64,000 bases of DNA from the NCBI GenBank assembly GCA_035493475.1, contig DATJIF010000175.1:62001-126000 (forward strand), written 5' to 3'. The stretch's first letter is position 1; each line of letters begins with the position of its first letter. Source of the DNA: Actinospica sp035493475 (GTDB taxonomy: Bacteria; Actinomycetota; Actinomycetes; Streptomycetales; Catenulisporaceae). The position numbers were made by a program, and so were the translations under genes. Positions 9,069-17,299 of the stretch are shown piece after piece. The notes beneath the pieces were generated by a model. It was not told where the DNA came from, did no database searches, and saw nothing but the letters and a program-made list of their open reading frames with translations.

Positions 9069-9716
9069 GTGCATTATCTCCGTATGGAGCCGAAGCTAGC
9101 CGGGGCCGATGGTTCGCTGGATCGTCGGGTGCGGCGTTCGCGGGGCGCGTTGATGCGGGCTGCCGTTGAGGTGGTCAGCGAGCGCGGGACGACGGATGTG
9201 TCGGTGTCCGATATCGCGCGGGCGGCTGATGTGACGCGGCGGGTGCTGTATGAGCACTTTGGCGACCGTGACACGCTGCTGCTGGAGGCCGGGCTCGATC
9301 TTGTGCGGCGGGAACTGTTGCCGCGGCTTGCGGACTCGGATCTGGCGGACGACGCCGATGGGACTCGGGAGCGGACGCTGGCGGTGGCGCGGCACTTCGC
9401 CGAGCATCGCGGGTACTTCCGGGCGCTGATGACCGGGTCCTGTGCGTTCGCGCTGGACCGCGGGTTGGCGGATCTGCTCCTGCCGTTCAACCGGGAGGGC
9501 TTTGAGCGGATGTACGGGCACCGTCTGGATAAACAGGGCATTGACGACCTCACCGTCTTCGTGACCGGTGGCGGGTCGGCCATTTTCACCGCCTGGGTCG
9601 TCGATGGTCCGGAACCGCTCGACCCCGAGTCGTTCACCGATCGGCTGCTGCGCGCATTAGCCCTGCTGCTGCCTTTGACGCACGTCGCCGAGAGCCCCGC
9701 CCGATCCGAATCGTAG
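9069..9716 (+). CDS. TetR-family regulator (second)
   Basis: A 215-aa regulator with an N-terminal TetR DNA-binding domain (VSDIARAADVTRRVLYEHFGDRD) and a C-terminal all-helical ligand domain. Two in-frame ATGs compete: 9069 and 9084; neither has a strong ribosome site, and 9084 (MEPKLAG) is equally plausible. It is divergent from the first esterase and 9 bp upstream of the second, with which it probably forms an operon. Confidence 0.85.
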   Translation: MHYLRMEPKLAGADGSLDRRVRRSRGALMRAAVEVVSERGTTDVSVSDIARAADVTRRVLYEHFGDRDTLLLEAGLDLVRRELLPRLADSDLADDADGTRERTLAVARHFAEHRGYFRALMTGSCAFALDRGLADLLLPFNREGFERMYGHRLDKQGIDDLTVFVTGGGSAIFTAWVVDGPEPLDPESFTDRLLRALALLLPLTHVAESPARSES

Positions 9717-9725
9717 GGAACGCAT

Positions 9726-11339
9726 ATGAGCGTGATCAGCCATGTCCTTCAGCGCAAGTTGGAGTTGGGCCCGCCGGTGACGCGGCGGCTGTCGGTGCAG
9801 CGCGATCTGCGGGTGCCGATGCCCGACGGAGCCGTGCTGCTGGCTGACCGCTGGATGCCGAAGGACGGCGGCGACGGGCTGCCGGTCGTGCTGATACGAA
9901 CGCCGTACGGACGCGGGGGAATGTTCGGCGCGTTTCTCGCGCGGCCGTTCGCGGAGCGGGGATTCCAGGTGGTCATACAGAGCGTGCGCGGCACGTTCGG
10001 CTCCGGCGGCGTGTTCGACGCGCTGCGGCAGGAGCGGGCGGACGGGCTGGCGACGCTGGACTGGGTGATCAAAGAGCCCTGGTTCGGCGACGCGATCGTG
10101 CTGTTCGGGATGAGCTACATGGGCTACGTCCAGTGGGCGGTCGGCGACCAGCTCCCGCCACAGGTCAAGGCCCTGATTCCGATCGTGACCGAGTCCGCGC
10201 TGACGCTGGAGTTCCTGCGCGCCGACGCGCTCTCGCTGGAGACGCCGTTCGGCTGGGGCGCCCTGATCGCCACCCAGGAGCGGCGCGGCGCGCTGCTGCG
10301 CCAGCCGTTCCAGGCGCGCAGGACGGACCGCGCGATGCACACCCTTCCGTTGGGGCAGGCCGACATCGCCGCGGTCGGCGCGCGCTCCGACTACATCCAG
10401 GACATCCTCGGGCACGACGCGGACGACGCGCGCTGGTCCGGCATCGACCATCGGGAGCGGGTCGCGGACGTGAGCGTGCCGGTCAGTTCCATCGGCGGCT
10501 GGTACGACATCTTCCTGCCCGGCCAGCTGCGCGACTTCCGGAACCTCCAGGAGGCGGGACGATCGGCCCAGGTGACCGTCGGGCCGTGGACGCACGTCGA
10601 CTTCGCCGGGGCGTTCCGCGACGCGCTGGAGTTCGGCCTCGCCCACGCCCGCGGCCAGCAGCCCCCGGAGCGCCTGCCGGTCCGGCTGTACGTCATGGGC
10701 GAGGAGGCCTGGCGCGAGTTCGAGTCCTGGCCTCCCGCCGGATACGCGCCGCGCCGCTTCCACCTCCAGTCCGGCGGCATGCTGGCGGAGCAGCCGTCCG
10801 CCGGGTCAGCGTCCGGGTCGGATCACTATCGGTACGACCCGGCCGATCCGACTCCGGCGGTCGGCGGGGTGCGGATGGGGAAGGACCGGGGCCGCGCCGA
10901 GAACACCGCGCTCGAAGCGCGACCGGACGTGCCCACCTACACGACCGCTCCGCTGGAAGCCGACGTCGAGGTGATCGGCGAGGTCAACGCAGAGGTCTGG
11001 TTCAGCTCCAGCCTGCCGCACGCCGACGTGTTCGTCCGGCTCTGCGACGTCGACCCGGACGGCCGCTCGTGGAACGTGTGCGACGGGCTGGCTGGCCTCA
11101 CCGGCGCTGACGATCAGCCCATTCGCGCCGACGTGCCGCTATGGCCCACCGCCTACCGGTTCAAAAAGGGCCACCGCATCCGCGTTCAAGTGTCCAGCGG
11201 CGCCTTCCCGCGTTACGCGCGCAACCCGGGAACGGGGGAGAGCCCGGCGACCGCGACTGAGTTGCTGGCCGCCGAGCAGAGCGTGCATCACGGCCCGGAG
11301 CACCCGTCCGCGATCATCCTCCCGGTCCGCGAAGCCTGA
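9726..11339 (+). CDS. CocE/NonD-family esterase (second)
   Basis: Second hydrolase of the same family as the gene at 7284-8957 (537 aa). The nucleophile is Ser130 in FGMSYMG, and the C-terminal domain contains the expected WFSSSLPHADVFVRL segment. It has no signal peptide. Sequence around the active site differs clearly from the first copy (GMSYMG against GESYYG), so the pair is not a recent duplication and may act on different esters. A strong hairpin follows at 11408. Confidence 0.87.
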   Translation: MSVISHVLQRKLELGPPVTRRLSVQRDLRVPMPDGAVLLADRWMPKDGGDGLPVVLIRTPYGRGGMFGAFLARPFAERGFQVVIQSVRGTFGSGGVFDALRQERADGLATLDWVIKEPWFGDAIVLFGMSYMGYVQWAVGDQLPPQVKALIPIVTESALTLEFLRADALSLETPFGWGALIATQERRGALLRQPFQARRTDRAMHTLPLGQADIAAVGARSDYIQDILGHDADDARWSGIDHRERVADVSVPVSSIGGWYDIFLPGQLRDFRNLQEAGRSAQVTVGPWTHVDFAGAFRDALEFGLAHARGQQPPERLPVRLYVMGEEAWREFESWPPAGYAPRRFHLQSGGMLAEQPSAGSASGSDHYRYDPADPTPAVGGVRMGKDRGRAENTALEARPDVPTYTTAPLEADVEVIGEVNAEVWFSSSLPHADVFVRLCDVDPDGRSWNVCDGLAGLTGADDQPIRADVPLWPTAYRFKKGHRIRVQVSSGAFPRYARNPGTGESPATATELLAAEQSVHHGPEHPSAIILPVREA

Positions 11340-11407
11340 CCTGACCTGGGCCTCAGGATTCGGCCGGGCAGGTCTGATGATGAACACCCTGCGGGGCGCC
11401 GAATGGA

Positions 11408-11450
11408 CCGATCCCCGACCGGCCTCCGCATGAGGCCGGTCGGGGATCGG
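11408..11450. terminator. Bidirectional terminator hairpin
   Basis: A perfect 19-bp stem (11408-11426 pairs with 11432-11450) with a 5-nt loop, lying between the convergent ends of the second esterase and the DAHP synthase. There is no T-run, as is usual in high-GC actinobacteria. It should end transcription from both sides. Confidence 0.85.
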
Positions 11451-11462
11451 GGGCTCGTTCGC

Positions 11463-12692
11463 TCAGCGGCGCCAGGCCGACACGACGGCCACGGCCTGGT
11501 CGATGTTGAGGCGCGGGTCGCAGAGGGTGGTGTAGCACAGCGGGTCGAGGAGGTCGTCGAGACGTGATTCGTCCGCCACGCATTCGCCGACGTTCTCCGG
11601 CGTGGCCTCCAGGTGCAGCCCACCGGCGACCACGTGCTCCGCGGCGGCCACCTCCTGGAAGAGCTCCACTTCGCGCTTGATGGTGGTCAGCAGGCGGGTC
11701 TTGCGGCCCAGGGGTCCGCGCTGGGTGTTGCCGTGCATCGGATCGCTCAGCCAGATGACCGGGTGCCCCGCGTTGCGGACGGCGGCCATCAGCGGCGGCA
11801 GCCATTCCGCGACCTTGTCGGCGCCCATCCGGGAGATGAGCGTCAGTCGGCCAGGTGTGCGGCCCGGGTCGAGGACCGCGCAGAGCTGAACCAGCTCGGC
11901 GGGTGTCATCGTCGGGCCGACCTTGCAGGCCACCGGGTTCTGGACCCGGGCCAGCATCTGCACGTGCGCACCGTCGAGTTGCCGGGTGCGGTCCCCGATC
12001 CACGGCCAGTGCGTCGAGGAGAGCAGCAGGCCTCGCTGGTTGCTGCGCAGCAACGGCAGCTCGTAGTCCAGCACGAGGGCCTCGTGGCTCGTCCACACCG
12101 GCGCCGCGGTCCGCAGACCCCAGGTGCCGCTGAGTCGGCGCAGGAACTCGGTTCCAGAGTGCGCGGCCCGGTAGCCGGAGAGCAGCCGCGCCGAATCCGG
12201 TTGGCGCAGCAGCGGATCGGGCCGCGGGTCGTTGACCAGGTGGCCGCGGTACGCCGGCAGTTCGACCTCGCCGTGCCGCTCCAGGTCGGAGGAGCGGGGC
12301 TTGGAGAACTGGCCCGCGATCCGGCCCACCCGCACCACGGAGTGGCCGGTCCGGGCCTGCATCGCCCCGGCCAGCGTGTCCAGCATGCCGACCTTGCGGC
12401 TGAGCACCTCGGGAACGCAGTCCGCCGGGTCCTCGGCGCAGTCGCCCGCCTGCAGGATCTGCAGCCCGCCGGCCGCGACCTCGGCGAGGAGCAGCCGCAG
12501 ATGGCGTACCTCGTCCCAGGTCACCAGGCCGGGCAGGTCGCTCAGTGCGTCGCTGTGCTGCCGCGCCAGACGGTGGTCCGTCCACGGCGGTTGCTGCTGG
12601 GCCGGCAGGGTGCGAAGCCATTGGCCCTCGCGCTCCGGATCCGCAGTGAAATCTGTTTCAACCAACGGTGCGAGGGTGAGAGGCGTGGTCAC
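11463..12692 (-). CDS. Class II DAHP synthase
   Basis: 3-deoxy-D-arabino-heptulosonate 7-phosphate synthase of the plant/actinobacterial class (409 aa), the first step of the shikimate pathway. Class II hallmarks are visible: LQAGDCAED, RVGRIAGQFSKPRS, and ISRMGADKV. At 409 aa it is shorter than typical housekeeping class II enzymes (about 450-460 aa) and closer in size to the PhzC-like copies found in secondary-metabolite clusters. GTG 12692 has GGGGGA upstream. It is the last gene of the minus-strand Rieske operon, where it would boost aromatic precursor supply. Confidence 0.9.
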   Translation of the reverse strand: MTTPLTLAPLVETDFTADPEREGQWLRTLPAQQQPPWTDHRLARQHSDALSDLPGLVTWDEVRHLRLLLAEVAAGGLQILQAGDCAEDPADCVPEVLSRKVGMLDTLAGAMQARTGHSVVRVGRIAGQFSKPRSSDLERHGEVELPAYRGHLVNDPRPDPLLRQPDSARLLSGYRAAHSGTEFLRRLSGTWGLRTAAPVWTSHEALVLDYELPLLRSNQRGLLLSSTHWPWIGDRTRQLDGAHVQMLARVQNPVACKVGPTMTPAELVQLCAVLDPGRTPGRLTLISRMGADKVAEWLPPLMAAVRNAGHPVIWLSDPMHGNTQRGPLGRKTRLLTTIKREVELFQEVAAAEHVVAGGLHLEATPENVGECVADESRLDDLLDPLCYTTLCDPRLNIDQAVAVVSAWRR

Positions 12693-12740
12693 GATGTGGA
12701 TCCCCCGAATCGGAAGGTCGTCACTCCAAAGTTGCGGACA

Positions 12741-13391
12741 TTACCCGGCGGAGGACGCGGCCGGTTCACCGCAGCGCGCGCGAGCCGGCTGAATCAACGG
12801 CAGTACCTTGCGATCCGGGGCCGGGGTCCGGCTGACGTCGAGCGTCATGCCGAGCTGCCGGCCCACGGCCACGCACAGATCGGGCGCCGCGGTGCGCATC
12901 AGGTCCTCGTGCACGTTCTGCGTGAAGCACGCGGCCGCCACGTTCTTGTTCTTCAGGCGCAGGAACCACGGGAACAGCGAGCCGAGAGCGGGTTCGGTCA
13001 GCATCGTGCGCGAGTGCACGATCGTGCCCACCGTCAGGTTGCCGAACGGACGCTGCTTGGCGTTCATGAAGCTCTTCAGGCGCTCCTGGAAGATCTTCAG
13101 CACCGAGGGGACGTTGCCCGCGTACACCGGCATGGCGAGCAGCATGGCCTGCGCGCCCTCGGCGAGCTCGATGACGTGCTCGAAGTCGTCGTCGAGCGTG
13201 CACCGGCCCACCTCGGGTTCGAGGCAGGTGTCCTCGCCCTCGCACATCTCGATGCGGTAGTCGATCAACCGGATGCGCTGGATCTCCGCGTCGCCGACCT
13301 CCTGCAGGACGCCGGTGATCGCCGACTCGAGCAGCGCGTCCGTCAGCGACGGGAGACGCCGCTGCGTGCAGGACATTGCAATGATCTTCAT
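12741..13391 (-). CDS. Flavodoxin-fold NAD(P)H-dependent oxidoreductase with Cys cluster
   Basis: A 216-aa protein of the NADPH-dependent FMN reductase/iron-sulfur flavoprotein group. The N-terminus MKIIAMSCTQRR is a flavin-phosphate loop variant, and MPVYAGNVPSVLKIFQERL is the second conserved flavin-site region. Between them is a Cys motif C-x5-C-x7-C (CEGEDTC...GRC) followed by DDDF, like iron-sulfur flavoproteins but with wider spacing. ATG 13391 follows GGGGAGGG. It could pass electrons to the Rieske oxygenase, because the operon has no ferredoxin or ferredoxin-reductase gene; that role is inference. Confidence 0.75.
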   Translation of the reverse strand: MKIIAMSCTQRRLPSLTDALLESAITGVLQEVGDAEIQRIRLIDYRIEMCEGEDTCLEPEVGRCTLDDDFEHVIELAEGAQAMLLAMPVYAGNVPSVLKIFQERLKSFMNAKQRPFGNLTVGTIVHSRTMLTEPALGSLFPWFLRLKNKNVAAACFTQNVHEDLMRTAAPDLCVAVGRQLGMTLDVSRTPAPDRKVLPLIQPARARCGEPAASSAG

Positions 13392-13423
13392 CTGGAGGGC
13401 CCTCCCCTTGTCCGTCCGGTTCC

Positions 13424-14482
13424 CTAGCGACGGTGCGTCAGGAAGTAGGACGCCTTGCCGTTGAGGGTGAAGGTCATGTGCATGCCCGACCCCTCCTCGG
13501 CCGCGCCGCGCGAGACGATGAGCGGCATGTGCCACTGGTACTTCAGGAGGGATCCGCTCGCCGGGTTGAAGTCGGTCCCGTCGTACCGGGAGACGTCGCC
13601 GTAGTTGTTGACGCCGAACCGGCGGGGGTGCGAGGCGATCCCCGGCAGCACGGCGCCGCCGGCCTTGGTGAAGTCCTCGACCGTCTCCAACTGCGCGACG
13701 GTCTTCTCCATCTCGGTCGCCAGGTCCTTGTAGTAGTCGCGGATCTGACCGCCGGTGCTGCGGGCGACCACCTCGCGCGGCACGAACAGGAACACGAGGT
13801 GGTTTCCGATGGGCAGGCCCGCGGCGTACGAGGCGTTCTTCATCACGAGGAGGTTCTCGCTGCCCCGCTTGAGGAACTCCTCCTTGACCATGTCGAGGTA
13901 CGGCCCGAGCTTCCGGGACGGCTCGACGGACTCGCGGAGCTCCCAGGGCATCATGCGGACCGCTTCGTTCTCGTCGACGGTCGGCTTGCGCACCGGGAGG
14001 TACTGGTCCAGGTCGTCGGTCTGCAGCTGGATCTCCGCGATCGCCTCGGCGAGGCGGAACTGGTCCTTGCCCGCCTTCATGGTGGCCATCAGCGCCTGGT
14101 GGAAGCGGAAGCAGCGGAAGCCGTCCTGCATCGACATGGGGAAGGCCGTGAAGATCCCCTGGATATTCGGGTCCGACTTGTACGTGACGGACATCAGCAG
14201 GAAGCCGTCGAAGTAGTTGGTGTACTCGTCGAGAACGACACCCTGGAAGTCCGCGATCGGGAACTCCTCCGGACTCTCGAACTGCCGCTCGATCAGGTGG
14301 AACTTCGGAAAGAGCGGGTTCCCGTCCACGAAGTGACTCGCCGCGTCCCGGAAATCGTCCAGCGAGAAAGGCTGCTCGACGCTGTACGTGGAGATCGCCG
14401 GGTAGAACTGCGTCACGTTGAGGGGGCGCGGGAAAGTCATCAGGTTGAGACGGATCATCTTGTCAACCATCGACAAAGGCAT
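13424..14482 (-). CDS. Condensation/CAT-fold-like protein, catalytic His motif absent
   Basis: A 352-aa protein of no family I can name firmly. Its layout resembles CoA-dependent acyltransferases and NRPS condensation domains: LDDFRDAASHFVDGNPLFPK near residues 41-60 (like ...LRxAL...HPLL), a DGF...RF segment at residues 120-127, where HHxxxDG would lie, and NNYGDV at 292-297 with MTFTLNGK at 336-343, like the C-terminal floor-loop region. The two catalytic histidines are replaced (PMSMQDG). It may be non-catalytic, use another residue, or be unrelated. A start at 14470 is possible. It lies inside the Rieske operon. Confidence 0.5.
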   Translation of the reverse strand: MPLSMVDKMIRLNLMTFPRPLNVTQFYPAISTYSVEQPFSLDDFRDAASHFVDGNPLFPKFHLIERQFESPEEFPIADFQGVVLDEYTNYFDGFLLMSVTYKSDPNIQGIFTAFPMSMQDGFRCFRFHQALMATMKAGKDQFRLAEAIAEIQLQTDDLDQYLPVRKPTVDENEAVRMMPWELRESVEPSRKLGPYLDMVKEEFLKRGSENLLVMKNASYAAGLPIGNHLVFLFVPREVVARSTGGQIRDYYKDLATEMEKTVAQLETVEDFTKAGGAVLPGIASHPRRFGVNNYGDVSRYDGTDFNPASGSLLKYQWHMPLIVSRGAAEEGSGMHMTFTLNGKASYFLTHRR

Positions 14483-14564
14483 GCCTAATCACTCCGATAG
14501 ACGGGGACGGGAAGTACGGGAGGACGTTACGGGCGGGAGGTTCGGCAGCTCGTCCGCGGCGCGG

Positions 14565-15074
14565 TCAGCCGGCCGCGTCCTCCGCCGGAGCCTGCGGACG
14601 CTCCGCGCGCCAGGTGCACCCGTCGCCCGCCTGCTCGCAGGAGACCTTGACCTCGGGCTCCACGTAGCGGGTGGCGATGGCGGTGTTCAGGTTCTGGCAG
14701 TACCCGCACGGCGACTTGAACGTCAGGACGACGCCGTCGCTGGCGGCCTTCTTGCGGTACCGCAGGATCCCGCAGTCGGCGTTGCGCAGGACGGTGCCCG
14801 AGGGCTCGGGCTCGGTGGACACTTCCGAGTCGTACAGCTGCAGCTGACGCTGCAGACGGGTCATGAAGTGGTCGGTGGCCGAGATCCCGTCGGGCCGCTG
14901 CGCCCGCAGCAGCTCCGCGGTGATGCGCGAGTTCGCCGCGATCCAGCCGGCCAGGCCTTCCTCGCCGTGCTCGCCGAGCACGAACTCCTCCGCGGCCGCC
15001 TGGGCCTCGAAGTACCGCTGGCGCCACAGTTCGACCTTCTCCGCCGGGTCGAGGGGAGTCGTCTCAGTGGTCAT
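14565..15074 (-). CDS. Cys-rich protein of unknown function
   Basis: A 169-aa soluble protein, not recognised. The N-terminal half is predicted helical and charged. The C-terminal half carries five cysteines: ADCGIL, PCGYC, and SCEQAGDGC, the sort of arrangement that binds a metal or an Fe-S cluster, or serves as thiol chemistry. Similar cysteine tails occur in V4R/4-vinyl-reductase-like and aminothiazoline-hydrolase-like proteins, but I cannot assign it to either. Its start overlaps the upstream CMD gene by 11 bp, so it belongs to the Rieske operon. Confidence 0.7.
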   Translation of the reverse strand: MTTETTPLDPAEKVELWRQRYFEAQAAAEEFVLGEHGEEGLAGWIAANSRITAELLRAQRPDGISATDHFMTRLQRQLQLYDSEVSTEPEPSGTVLRNADCGILRYRKKAASDGVVLTFKSPCGYCQNLNTAIATRYVEPEVKVSCEQAGDGCTWRAERPQAPAEDAAG

Positions 15075-15456
15075 CGTCCGCGTCCTTCCCGGTGACGGCG
15101 TCCAGTTCGGCGAAGACCTCCTGGGCGACGCGCAGCCCGTTGTTGGCGACCGGCCAGCCGCCGTAGTAGGCGAGCTGGATGATGATCTCGACGATCTTCT
15201 CCCGCGGCATGCCGAGGTTCAGGGCGGCGCCGATGTGGCCCCGCAGCTCCCAGTCGGTGCGCGCCAGCGCGACCGCGGTCAGCGCGACCAGTTCGCGCTC
15301 CTCGATGCTCAGGTGCGGGCGGGCCCAGATCTCGCCGAACAGGTGGTCGACGGTGAGCTGCAGGAACTCCGGGTACGAACCCGGGCGCGGCTCGCGGCCG
15401 AAGACCTCCTTGAAGATGGCCTCACCGCGTTCGCGCCGGTCAGTCGGCTGGTTCAT
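15064..15456 (-). CDS. Carboxymuconolactone decarboxylase family protein
   Basis: A 130-aa helical protein of the CMD/AhpD superfamily. The pattern HLSIEERELVALTAVAL, ELRGHIGAALNLG and EIIIQLAYYGGWP matches PcaC-type members, and there is no CxxC pair as in AhpD peroxidases. PcaC decarboxylates gamma-carboxymuconolactone in protocatechuate breakdown, but many relatives have other roles. It lies 11 bp after the dioxygenase beta subunit in the same operon, consistent with handling a ring-oxidised intermediate. Confidence 0.85.
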   Translation of the reverse strand: MNQPTDRRERGEAIFKEVFGREPRPGSYPEFLQLTVDHLFGEIWARPHLSIEERELVALTAVALARTDWELRGHIGAALNLGMPREKIVEIIIQLAYYGGWPVANNGLRVAQEVFAELDAVTGKDADDDH

Positions 15457-15467
15457 CGATCAACTCC

Positions 15468-15986
15468 TTACAGGACGATGCTGAGCTTGCCGTGCGCGTA
15501 CAAGGTCTCGTGGTCGAGCACCACGACCCGCCGCCGGATCCGGAACGACTCGCCGTCGGGGACGAGTTCGAACCGGTACTTGCCGACGTAGGCGTCGGAG
15601 CGCCCGTGCCCGTAGCGGTGTGCGACGACGTTCGCCGCCACCTCGAGGTGACTGCCGTGGTCGGCCAGGATCTCCACGTTGCTGATCAGGCGGTTCGTGC
15701 GCGAACGCGGGTTCTCGCACCACACTTCGTCGTTGAGCAGCTGCTCGATCCGCTGCCGCAGCCGGGCCGGGTTGTCGTCGATGAGCCCGAGCGCGTCGGG
15801 CAGGTCACCGCGCACGTCCGTGGCCGGCACCAGGTAGCGGATGTCGTCGGTCAGCATCTGCTCGTACCACTCGGTCAGGCGCCACTCGTCGAGCATCCGC
15901 GCCTCACGGAACAGGAACTGGCTCACCCGGTGCCACAGCCGCAGGTCGGCCGCCGCGTCGATCATCAGTTCAGTGGCCGTCGTCAC
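15468..15986 (-). CDS. Aromatic-ring-hydroxylating dioxygenase, beta subunit
   Basis: Small, non-catalytic subunit (172 aa) of a Rieske non-haem iron dioxygenase, with an NTF2-like fold. The family stretches FLFREARMLDEWRLTEWYEQM, NPRSRTNRLISNVEI and RIRRRVVVLDHETL are clear. GTG 15986 is chosen because AGGAGG is 7 bp upstream and the start overlaps the alpha-subunit stop (GTGA). It forms an alpha-beta hexamer with the upstream gene product. Confidence 0.92.
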   Translation of the reverse strand: MTTATELMIDAAADLRLWHRVSQFLFREARMLDEWRLTEWYEQMLTDDIRYLVPATDVRGDLPDALGLIDDNPARLRQRIEQLLNDEVWCENPRSRTNRLISNVEILADHGSHLEVAANVVAHRYGHGRSDAYVGKYRFELVPDGESFRIRRRVVVLDHETLYAHGKLSIVL

Positions 15987-17299
15987 CGTGCCGCCTCCTG
16001 CGCCTCGACCGTGCGCGAGACCTCGACGTGGCCGTCGTCGCCGTGCATCAGCCGGTTCCACTGCCGCCAGAACTCGCGGGCCGGCAGCTCGTCGGTCGTC
16101 TCCGGGATCTCCTTGTTCATGCCGCGCGACAGGTCCGAGTAGCGCACCGTGCGGTTGGCATAGCCGCGCTGGCAGGACTCGACGATCTCGATGTCGTCGG
16201 GCGTGGCGAAGCCGGCCGGACCGAGGAACGTCAGGTAGTGGCTCTTGCGCAGCTCCCGGATGTCCGGGTCCTCGTCCTTGGGAGCCAGCGCGACCGAGGT
16301 GATCGCCATCTGGCCGGCGCCGACCGGGTCGATCTTGCGGACCGTGATCGCGATCGCGTCGATGATCAGCAGGTTGGGGAAGATCAGCAGCGCGCGGTTG
16401 GTGCCGGTGATCCGCTCGGCGCGCTCGGGGCCGAACCGCTCGACGAACCGGGCGGCCGTCGCCTCGATCCGCGGCCGGACCTCCTCGCCGAACATCGGGG
16501 TCCAGTGCGCGAGCGGACGGGCCGCGGCGGGCGGCAGCTCGTTGGCGCCGTGACCCAGGCCGAGGGCGCTGCCGAAACCGCCTCGGCGACGGGGCGGCGT
16601 CGATCCGAGCGACTCCATGTAGCTCACGTAGCGCTTGTGCAGCGCCCGGAAGTGGTAGATGTCGACGCTGTTCTCCATCATGAGCTTCCAGTTGGCCTGG
16701 GCTCCGTGCAGCTGCGCGCCCTGGATCACCTCCATCCCGACCTCGGACTGGTCGTCGATCATGTCGAGGTACTCCGTCGCGCCCGCCAGGTACTCGGTCA
16801 GCGTGCGCGGCTGGTCCGGGTCGAAGGTGACGAAGACGAAGCCGCGGTAGCTGTCGCTGCGGTGCTGCGCCAGCCCGAAGTCCGACTTCTGGAAGCCGGG
16901 CCCGTAGCCGTCCGGGATCGGGACCCCGACCAGCTCGCCGCGGTTGGAGAACGTCCAGTCGTGGTACGGGCACCGGAAGGACTTGGCCTGTCCGGACGGC
17001 ACGGAGCAGATCAGCGCCCCGCGGTGGGTGCAGCTGTTGGCGAACACCCGGAGCACGCCGTCGGATCCGCGCGCCATGACCACCGGGCGCCCACCGACGT
17101 CGCGCGACACGTAGGAGCCCGGCTCGGGGACCTCCGACTCGTGTCCGACGTACAGCCAGCAGCGATCGAAGATCCTGGCCATCTCCTGCGCGGCCAGGTC
17201 CTCGTCGGTGTAGGCGCGGCGATCCACCCGGAACGAGAGGCGCTCGAAATCATCGACAACGATCGGGCTGTCCACCGGCCGCTGTAGTTCGATCGTCAC
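15983..17299 (-). CDS. Aromatic-ring-hydroxylating dioxygenase, alpha subunit (Rieske)
   Basis: Catalytic subunit (438 aa). The Rieske [2Fe-2S] ligands are Cys90, His92, Cys110 and His113 (C-x-H-x17-C-x2-H). The mononuclear iron site is NSVDIYHFRALH, with Asp213 bridging and His216 and His221 as ligands. GTG 17299 follows AGGGGGAA; the open frame extends 52 codons upstream but without family-like sequence. Family members add O2 to aromatic or heteroaromatic rings; the substrate is unknown. It is the first gene of a seven-gene operon ending in a DAHP synthase. Confidence 0.94.
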   Translation of the reverse strand: MTIELQRPVDSPIVVDDFERLSFRVDRRAYTDEDLAAQEMARIFDRCWLYVGHESEVPEPGSYVSRDVGGRPVVMARGSDGVLRVFANSCTHRGALICSVPSGQAKSFRCPYHDWTFSNRGELVGVPIPDGYGPGFQKSDFGLAQHRSDSYRGFVFVTFDPDQPRTLTEYLAGATEYLDMIDDQSEVGMEVIQGAQLHGAQANWKLMMENSVDIYHFRALHKRYVSYMESLGSTPPRRRGGFGSALGLGHGANELPPAAARPLAHWTPMFGEEVRPRIEATAARFVERFGPERAERITGTNRALLIFPNLLIIDAIAITVRKIDPVGAGQMAITSVALAPKDEDPDIRELRKSHYLTFLGPAGFATPDDIEIVESCQRGYANRTVRYSDLSRGMNKEIPETTDELPAREFWRQWNRLMHGDDGHVEVSRTVEAQEAAR

